Assembly: GCA_021161625.1 (NCBI GenBank)
Contig: JAGHAG010000098.1
Span: forward strand, 1-8,285
Length of the DNA stretch: 8,285 bases
Direction: 5' to 3'
Source: Elusimicrobiota bacterium
GTDB lineage: Bacteria; CG03
The notes under the pieces were generated by a model. That model was given only the letters and a program-made list of their open reading frames with translations. It searched no databases and was not told where the DNA came from. Within the stretch, counting starts at the first letter, position 1. Each line of letters begins with the position of its first letter. A program made the translations under genes and the position numbers. Shown one piece after another: positions 1 to 4,359 of the stretch.

Positions 1-13
1 CCGATTTCTCTTC

Positions 14-64
14 TGACAATTGAATAATTCTTTTGCTCTACATGGCAATTGTCATTTTTATTTG
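14..64 (+). terminator. possible terminator of the gene left of the window
   Basis: TGACAATTG (14-22) and CAATTGTCA (46-54) form a perfect 9-bp inverted repeat around a 23-nt loop, followed directly by a T-rich tract (55-63). The stem is A/T-rich and the loop is long, so termination would be weak. GTCATT (51-56) can also pair with AATGAC (65-70), which competes with the longer stem. No gene is visible upstream to confirm the role. Confidence 0.25.
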
Positions 65-122
65 AATGACGGGAACGGGTGAATGTTATTTTTTCCTGGT
101 TGCAGTATCTGTAAAAAATATG

Positions 123-161
123 ATTAACCCCGTTGATATGAAATTATCTAACGGGGTTAAT
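123..161. repeat. 12-bp perfect inverted repeat
   Basis: ATTAACCCCGTT (123-134) is the exact reverse complement of AACGGGGTTAAT (150-161), separated by 15 bases. Three further pairs (135-137 with 146-148) are possible if position 149 is bulged. There is no T-run after it, so it is not an obvious terminator. It could be a palindromic intergenic repeat, a protein-binding site or a structured RNA element; the sequence alone does not decide. Confidence 0.55.
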
Positions 162-273
162 AAACTCATGCCCATTGTCAGAATTTATTCCACGAATTTC
201 AAAAGTTTTCCAGTCTGGAGATGGTAAATTTTACTCTATTTCGCTTAGATTTTTCTTGAGACACTGCGGATAC

Positions 274-302
274 TTGAAAACAGAGGGAGATTTGGATAAA
301 AT
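274..302 (+). promoter_or_regulatory. sigma70-type promoter candidate for the gene at 473
   Basis: TTGAAA (274-279) and TAAAAT (297-302) are separated by exactly 17 bases, each one base from the TTGACA/TATAAT consensus. Transcription would start near 309, leaving a leader of about 165 nt that carries the 367-394 hairpin. It is the best-spaced promoter pair noticed in the upstream region. In A/T-rich DNA such matches occur by chance, so the call is moderate. Confidence 0.4.
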
Positions 303-394
303 TAACCTGGATTATTCACTCTTCGGGCAGCCCCGTCCTCTATATGTATGAGAGAAAAGGTTAACCCATCCCGCTCTTTAAAAAGAGCGGGATG
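302..394 (+). promoter_or_regulatory. structured leader with strong 12-bp hairpin
   Basis: The clearest element is CATCCCGCTCTT (367-378) with AAGAGCGGGATG (383-394), a perfect 12-bp stem with a 4-nt loop. Upstream, TTAACCT (302-308) matches AGGTTAA (358-364) and would enclose two small hairpins: CGGG/CCCG (324-327 with 332-335) and CTCT/AGAG (338-341 with 351-354). If transcription starts at about 309, the 5' arm of the enclosing stem would not be transcribed, so the multibranch form needs a more upstream promoter. No T-run follows the 12-bp stem, so it is not a classical terminator. No known riboswitch class is recognised. Confidence 0.35.
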
Positions 395-432
395 CCCACA
401 GGGCCGCCCTTTTGAGGGAGGAATAAAAAAAT

Positions 433-537
433 ATGCAGAAAATTATAAATGACAAAAAAATGAGAGTGAAAAATGGCGGGATGCATGAATATGAAAAAAG
501 GTATAAAAGCAGTTTTGCTTCTCTCAGGTGGACTTGA
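433..537 (+). CDS. possible 34-residue leader ORF overlapping the next gene
   Basis: An ATG at 433 lies about 10 bases after the best Shine-Dalgarno match in the region, GAGGGAGGA (414-422). The ORF is out of frame with the gene at 473 and ends at TGA 535-537, so it overlaps that gene by 65 bases. The product would be basic (begins MQKIINDKKMRVKNGG) with no recognisable motif. It may be a leader peptide that couples translation to the downstream start, or it may be spurious and the strong ribosome site may serve the start at 473 less directly. Confidence 0.2.
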   Translation: MQKIINDKKMRVKNGGMHEYEKRYKSSFASLRWT

Positions 538-1480
538 CTCTATCCTTGCAGGAAAAATACTTCAAAATCAGGGAATTGATGTCTATGCTTTTCATGCAAC
601 AACCCCTTTCTTTAGTTGCAATTCTGCTATTGAGATTGCAAAATCTCTTTCAATTCCAATAAAATTGTTCAGTTTAAAAGATGAATATCTTGAAATTGTA
701 AAACACCCAAAACACGGCTGGGGAAAAGGTATAAATCCATGCATTGATTGCAGAATACTCCTTTTTAAAAAAGCAAAGGAATTTATGGAAGAGATAGGTG
801 CAAAATTTCTCATAACAGGCGAGGTGCTCGGTCAGAGACCAATGTCCCAGAATCTTAAAGCCCTGAAAACAATTGAAGAAGAAGCAGGGGTCTGCGGGCT
901 TGTTTTAAGACCTCTGAGTGCAAAATTCTTTCCCCCAACCCTTGCTGAAAAACAGGCATGGGTTGAAAGAGAAAAACTGCTTGACATAAAGGGAAGGACA
1001 AGAAAAAGACAATTTGAACTTGCAAAAAAATATAACATACAAAGTTATGCCTGTCCTGCTGGCGGATGCCTTTTAACTGACCCTGTTCTTTCAAAAAGAT
1101 TTAAAGATGCCATACTCCACAATGAATTTACAATGCAAAACATCCCTTTATTGAAAACAGGAAGGCATTTCAGGATAGAAGGAGAACATTTTATCGTGGG
1201 GAGGAATGAGGGGGAGTGTGTGTTTCTGAAAAAATACAAAGGCAAATACACACTGTTTGAGGCAAGGGATTTTCCTTCAGCAACAGGACTTCTCCTGAAA
1301 AATCCCCCTCCAGAACTCTGGCAGGGGATTATAAAAACTGCTTCATCAATAATTCTTAGGTATGGTAAGGCAAAACAAGGAAAAGGGGTTGTTCGGGCTT
1401 TCTTGCCAAACGGTTCTGTCATTGAAATTGAAGCAAATGCAATATCTCAAGAAATTCTCCAATGCTTAAAAATCTCATGA
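473..1480 (+). CDS. PP-loop ATPase with C-terminal NFACT-R-like domain, probable tRNA thiolation protein
   Basis: This 335-residue protein has a PP-loop ATP-pyrophosphatase core, with the adenylating loop SGGLDS at residues 18-23 as in ThiI and MnmA. A cysteine pair sits in PCIDC (89-93), a conserved-looking TGEVLGQRPMSQN lies at 115-127, and another cysteine pair is in CPAGGC (194-199). The C-terminal part (about 230-335) opens with GRHFR and VGRN, followed by PSATGLL, which resembles the RNA-binding NFACT-R (DUF814) domain. By family knowledge such proteins are annotated as ThiI/MnmA-like and are thought to modify tRNA by adenylating a base for sulfur insertion. The target nucleoside is not known from sequence. 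The cysteines could carry sulfur or bind a metal or Fe-S cluster. The start is uncertain: ATGs at 473, 485 and 491 are all in frame, and the last (MKKGIKAVLLLSGG) is the usual distance from the PP-loop. Confidence 0.82.
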   Translation: MAGCMNMKKGIKAVLLLSGGLDSILAGKILQNQGIDVYAFHATTPFFSCNSAIEIAKSLSIPIKLFSLKDEYLEIVKHPKHGWGKGINPCIDCRILLFKKAKEFMEEIGAKFLITGEVLGQRPMSQNLKALKTIEEEAGVCGLVLRPLSAKFFPPTLAEKQAWVEREKLLDIKGRTRKRQFELAKKYNIQSYACPAGGCLLTDPVLSKRFKDAILHNEFTMQNIPLLKTGRHFRIEGEHFIVGRNEGECVFLKKYKGKYTLFEARDFPSATGLLLKNPPPELWQGIIKTASSIILRYGKAKQGKGVVRAFLPNGSVIEIEANAISQEILQCLKIS

Positions 1481-1496
1481 TGTTTCACGGGAAACA
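1481..1496. promoter_or_regulatory. parS-like centromere site
   Basis: TGTTTCACGGGAAACA matches the widely conserved ParB-binding parS palindrome TGTTTCACGTGAAACA at 15 of 16 positions; only position 10 differs (G for T). It begins immediately after the TGA stop of the preceding gene. A parA homologue lies about 2.1 kb downstream, which fits the known clustering of parS sites near rsmG-parA-parB loci. The single mismatch breaks perfect symmetry, so binding may be reduced. Confidence 0.65.
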
Positions 1497-1837
1497 TTGC
1501 AGTCGCGTGGTGATTTACCCACTACCATTCACAAATTCTAAATTAATTACAAAAATTCCTATGTTCAAAACTAATCGCTCCGCGATATTGTAAATTGCAA
1601 ATTGTAAATTTTAAATTTGTCATTTGTCATTTTTAATTTGTCATTCGGTTACTTATCTCCATATCACTTAATCACTTTTTAATTTTGATTTTTTCATTTT
1701 GCATTTGTTTCCTTTCTTTCTACTGCAATCCTGTAGAACTGAAAAAGTGTCAGGCGATGATTGTCTTTTTTAATTTTTTTTAGTATCTTAGCATATGAAA
1801 AAGAAAAAAGGCGTTGATGAAAGAGGAGGCACAATAA
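1497..1837. other. A/T-rich intergenic region with degenerate direct repeats
   Basis: No coding region is supported here. ATTGTAAATT occurs at 1587-1596 and 1601-1610, and TTTGTCATT occurs three times (1616-1624, 1623-1631, 1637-1645). A short hairpin ATCGC-TCC-GCGAT sits at 1574-1586. The stretch TTGTCATTTTTAATTTG (1624-1640) recurs with one base deleted at 49-64. A weak promoter-like pair, TTGTCT (1761-1766) and TATCTT (1784-1789) with 17-bp spacing, precedes the next operon. A strong ribosome-binding site, GAGGAGG (1823-1829), serves the ATG at 1838. Confidence 0.6.
1761..1789 (+). promoter_or_regulatory. weak promoter candidate for the rsmG-parA operon
   Basis: TTGTCT (1761-1766) and TATCTT (1784-1789) are 17 bases apart, with T-tracts in the spacer. 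The start would fall near 1796, about 40 bases before the first gene at 1838. Each hexamer is imperfect and the surroundings are T-rich, so chance is a serious alternative. Some promoter is expected in this gap because the five genes that follow are packed as one unit. Confidence 0.25.
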
Positions 1838-2191
1838 ATGTTTCACGAAAAACATTACGGTGAAACACAAATAACTGAATACGAACTGGGAATACTTGTA
1901 GGTATCCTCATCGGGGAAGGACACTTCGGGGGTGATAGGATAAAAGCTCAGGTTACATTGAGAATGCATGTAAGGGAAAAAAAACTTTTTGAAAAACTTT
2001 TAAAATTAATCCCTGGCTCTAAACTCTATGGGCCTTATCACCATTCTAACAGACATTATTACCAATGGATGGTAAGAGGACGGTCATTAAAAAAAGTTCT
2101 TATTCCTTTATTGGACAAAGTGAATATTTCGGAATGGTCTCCACATACTTATGCAAGGTATAAAAAAATGAAGGAAACCTATTCATTATGA
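1838..2191 (+). CDS. solo LAGLIDADG-type DNA-binding/endonuclease-like protein
   Basis: This 117-residue protein carries one LAGLIDADG-like motif, LGILVGILIGEGHFGG (residues 17-32), with the acidic residue E27 where the catalytic Asp/Glu lies in homing endonucleases. The following strand (QVTLRMHVREKKLFEKLLKL) and the YYQWMVRG segment fit the rest of a single-motif domain, which would act as a homodimer. It is not inside an intron or intein. It stands alone as the first gene of an operon and overlaps the next by ATGA (2188-2191). Its start follows a strong GAGGAGG site (1823-1829) with 8-nt spacing. The first codons (MFHEKH) are written in a parS-like sequence; parS itself would read MFHVKH in this frame. 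It could be an active endonuclease, a remnant, or a domesticated DNA-binding protein. Confidence 0.75.
   Translation: MFHEKHYGETQITEYELGILVGILIGEGHFGGDRIKAQVTLRMHVREKKLFEKLLKLIPGSKLYGPYHHSNRHYYQWMVRGRSLKKVLIPLLDKVNISEWSPHTYARYKKMKETYSL
1839..1854. promoter_or_regulatory. second, degenerate parS-like site overlapping a start codon
   Basis: TGTTTCACGAAAAACA matches the parS consensus at 14 of 16 positions, with the mismatches at positions 10 and 11. It shares the flanks A...TT with the site at 1481. Its intact left half TGTTTCAC is also perfectly inverted by GTGAAACA at 1860-1867, with a 13-bp spacer. The TG of the ATG start at 1838 forms the first two bases. Bound ParB, or the equivalent RNA hairpin, could affect expression of the operon. 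Confidence 0.45.
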
Positions 2192-3078
2192 GAAAATTTA
2201 AAATAGGTTTTGCTTTTGGTGGTGGGGGGGTGAGAGGGTTTGCACACCTTGGAATAATATCTGTTCTGGAAAAAAATGGAATTTATCCTGATGCAATAGC
2301 AGGCACAAGCATGGGTGCTTTAATGGGCGCACTCTATGCCTGTTTTATGGACTCAACCCAGGTAAGAATTGAAGTAGAAAGATTCTTTAAAAGCAAAATT
2401 CCGGGTCAGATTATGGAAATAACCTCAAAACTTCTTAAAGAAAAACCATTTGGGAGATTGCTTTCAAATGCAATGCAGTTCTTTCTTATAAACAGGACTG
2501 CTCAAAAAACTTCTGTTTTTACTGAATCCCAGATAGAAAAATTTTATTCCTATATACCGGTGCCTCAAAACTTCTCTGAGCTCAAAATACCTTTTTGTGC
2601 TGTTGCAACAGACATAGAAAATGCCACAGTAAAGTGCTTCTGGGATGGAAATTTAAGAAGGGCGGTTCTTGCCTCATCTTCTGTGCAGGGATACTTCCCC
2701 CCTGTAAAAATTGATGAAACTCTTTTGATAGACGGCGGTATTATTATGTCAGTGCCTGTAAGCCCCCTAAAGGAAAGGTGCGATTTTGTAATTGCCTTTG
2801 ATGTAAGAAGCAATGAGAAAAAGCAGAAAGAATTTAAAAACGGGGTTGAAATTCTTAAAAGAGCAGATGAAATTGCTTCCCACCGCCTCTCTGACATTGA
2901 GGTTCAAAAAGCAGATTTTGTTTTAAGGCCTGATGTTGGTGATATAAACTGGTCTGATTTTAATAAATGGGAATTCTGTATTGAAAAAGGAAGGCAAATT
3001 GCACTCTTAAAACTTGAGGAATTAAAGAAAAAAATAAAACACAAAAAAGCAAAAACTTTTCTAAAAAGGCTTTTATGA
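2188..3078 (+). CDS. patatin-like phospholipase (RssA/NTE type)
   Basis: This 296-residue serine lipid acylhydrolase has the whole patatin signature. The oxyanion loop GGGGVRG is at residues 11-17, the nucleophile elbow GTSMG at 39-43 (Ser41) and the dyad Asp in DGG at 182-184 (Asp182). The segment between (VATD at 139-142, then AVLASSSVQGYFPPV) is typical of bacterial RssA/YlbK-like members. By family knowledge these hydrolyse acyl chains from phospholipids or related esters; the physiological substrate here is unknown. No signal peptide or clear membrane span is seen, so it is probably cytoplasmic or peripheral. It overlaps the preceding stop (ATGA, 2188-2191) and the following rsmG start (ATGA, 3075-3078), suggesting translational coupling. 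Its ribosome site (AAGGAA, about 12 bases upstream) is weak, in keeping with coupling. Confidence 0.9.
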   Translation: MRKFKIGFAFGGGGVRGFAHLGIISVLEKNGIYPDAIAGTSMGALMGALYACFMDSTQVRIEVERFFKSKIPGQIMEITSKLLKEKPFGRLLSNAMQFFLINRTAQKTSVFTESQIEKFYSYIPVPQNFSELKIPFCAVATDIENATVKCFWDGNLRRAVLASSSVQGYFPPVKIDETLLIDGGIIMSVPVSPLKERCDFVIAFDVRSNEKKQKEFKNGVEILKRADEIASHRLSDIEVQKADFVLRPDVGDINWSDFNKWEFCIEKGRQIALLKLEELKKKIKHKKAKTFLKRLL

Positions 3079-3620
3079 AACTCTGTGAAAAAATCCATCC
3101 AAAAGTTCTCATTTATTTGGATGAATTAAAAAAATGGTCAAATTTTTTTAATCTCCACTCCTTTGATGAGAAGGATTTGGAAAAAGAGGTCTGGGAAGTT
3201 TCAACCTATTTTGTAAAAGAAATAAAAAATACCGCACCTGCATATCAGATATGCGATATTGGTTCTGGTGGTGGTATCCCGGGAATTGTTATAAAAATTC
3301 TGCTGCCTGAATCAGAAATGCTGCTTATAGAATCTAACAGAAAAAAAGCACATTTTCTAAAAAAAACCATCCATCTTCTGAAACTCAAAAAAATTTCTGT
3401 TTTAAATCAGGATGTAAGACAGGTTATAAATGCAAACTCAAGTTTTAACTTTGTAACATCCCGGGCTTTTGGGCTGAAATTTCCTGAATATGCCTTAAAA
3501 CTTTTAAAAAAAGGGGGGGATGCCCTTTATTTTGTCAAAAAAAACAATAAAAAGTTTAAAATTGAACCTGCTGAGGTGAAAAAATGTCCTCTGGGGTATA
3601 TTCTGAAATGGGCGAAGTAA
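3075..3620 (+). CDS. rsmG: 16S rRNA (guanine-N7) methyltransferase RsmG (GidB)
   Basis: RsmG transfers a methyl group from S-adenosylmethionine to N7 of the 16S rRNA guanine equivalent to E. coli G527; its loss often gives low-level streptomycin resistance. The 181-residue product has a SAM-binding motif CDIGSGGGIPG (residues 60-70), the acidic end of strand 2 in LLIESNRKKAHFL (83-95), and the characteristic VTSRAF (127-132). An N-terminal LKKWSNFFNLHSF matches the family's W-N...NL-S segment. It is somewhat shorter than E. coli RsmG (207 residues), and the usual HILDSL-like stretch after that segment is poorly kept, so it is divergent. It overlaps the patatin gene by 4 bases and parA by 13 or 37 bases depending on the parA start. 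The rsmG-parA order is the classical origin-proximal arrangement. Confidence 0.9.
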   Translation: MKLCEKIHPKVLIYLDELKKWSNFFNLHSFDEKDLEKEVWEVSTYFVKEIKNTAPAYQICDIGSGGGIPGIVIKILLPESEMLLIESNRKKAHFLKKTIHLLKLKKISVLNQDVRQVINANSSFNFVTSRAFGLKFPEYALKLLKKGGDALYFVKKNNKKFKIEPAEVKKCPLGYILKWAK

Positions 3621-4357
3621 TTGCTATTGCAAATCAAAAAGGCGGAGTGGGAAAAACAACCACAGCAGTTAATCTTGCAAAAGCCCTTGTTTTTTTCAGA
3701 AAAAAAATTCTTTTAATAGACATGGACCCTCAGGCGAACTGCACCTCAGCAATGGGGATTGAAAATCCTCAAAAGACAATTTACAACGGGCTTCTTGAAG
3801 AAAACCTAAATGGAATCATCTTAAAAAAAGAAAAAAAACCTGATTTTGTGCCATCAACAACAGACCTCACAGGTGCTGAAATAGAACTTGTGAACCTTGA
3901 AAATCGGGAATTTCGTTTAAAAAATGCGCTTCAAAATATTAAAGCCAACTATGATTACATCTTTGTTGACTGTCCACCATCGCTTGGACTTCTCACAATA
4001 AATGCTCTGTGCTGTGCAAACAGCGTCCTTATTCCGCTTCAGTGCGAATTTTTTGCTCTTGAGGGTCTTGGCAAGCTTCTTACAACCTTAAAATACGCAA
4101 GAGATTCTTTTAATGAAAATCTCTATATCAAAGGGGTTGTGCTTACCATGTTTGATACAAGATTGAACCTTTCAAACCAGGTTGCAGAGGAAATTAAAAA
4201 ATTCTTTGGCGAAAAGCTCTTTAAAACCTTTATCCCGAGAAATGTTCGTCTTGCAGAGGCACCGAGTTTTGGTAAGGACATATTTGAATATGACAAAGGT
4301 TCAAAAGGGGCTGAGAGTTATCTTGCTCTGGCAAGAGAATTTTTAAAAAGGAGCTGA
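3584..4357 (+). CDS. parA: ParA/Soj-family chromosome partitioning ATPase
   Basis: ParA is a DNA-binding, dimerising ATPase that with ParB and parS segregates replicated origins. Numbering from 3584 (257 residues), the deviant Walker A motif KGGVGKTT is at 19-26, Walker A' IDMDPQAN at 45-52, and Walker B FVDCPPSLGLL at 127-137. The C-terminal end PRNVRLAEAPSFGKDIFEYD is typical of Soj. Two starts compete. ATG 3584 has an excellent GAGGTG site 5 bases upstream but adds eight residues before the usual N-terminus. ATG 3608 (MGEVIAIANQKGG) gives the canonical beginning but has only GGGG about 11 bases upstream. Either way it overlaps rsmG. There is no N-terminal DNA-binding domain of plasmid type, so it looks chromosomal. 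No parB follows; the next gene, 2 bases on, is a sugar-solute enzyme. Confidence 0.92.
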   Translation: MSSGVYSEMGEVIAIANQKGGVGKTTTAVNLAKALVFFRKKILLIDMDPQANCTSAMGIENPQKTIYNGLLEENLNGIILKKEKKPDFVPSTTDLTGAEIELVNLENREFRLKNALQNIKANYDYIFVDCPPSLGLLTINALCCANSVLIPLQCEFFALEGLGKLLTTLKYARDSFNENLYIKGVVLTMFDTRLNLSNQVAEEIKKFFGEKLFKTFIPRNVRLAEAPSFGKDIFEYDKGSKGAESYLALAREFLKRS

Positions 4358-4359
4358 AG

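Larger units (their letters stand above)
1..472. other. non-coding upstream region, no protein gene supported
   Basis: All three forward frames at the left edge meet stop codons within about 30 bases. The longest open reverse frame (roughly 1-143) has no ATG, GTG or TTG start, so no truncated neighbour can be claimed. What is visible is a series of inverted repeats (14-54, 123-161, 302-364, 367-394), a promoter-like pair at 274-302, and a G-rich Shine-Dalgarno-like stretch at 414-422. I see no tRNA-like cloverleaf and no riboswitch class that I recognise. The region is best read as the regulatory leader of the gene at 473 plus the tail of whatever lies to the left. Confidence 0.7.

Noticed and set aside
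367..394. Strong hairpin considered as a rho-independent terminator or a CRISPR repeat
   Set aside because: No T-run follows it and there is no second copy with regular spacing, so neither reading is supported.
1045..1422. 125-residue reverse-strand ORF inside the PP-loop gene
   Set aside because: It mirrors codons of a well-supported gene on the other strand, with no motif of its own.
1795..1863. 22-codon ORF starting ATG 1795, reading through the start of the LAGLIDADG gene
   Set aside because: It has no ribosome site, is lysine-rich from A-rich DNA, and overlaps a better-supported start in another frame.
1694..1969. 91-residue reverse-strand ORF across the spacer and the LAGLIDADG gene start
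   Set aside because: It is antisense to a gene with a clear motif and strong ribosome site, has a low-complexity hydrophobic composition and no recognisable domain.
2565..2897. 110-residue reverse-strand ORF inside the patatin gene
   Set aside because: The forward strand carries the DGG and other patatin motifs over the same bases, so this is an antisense shadow.
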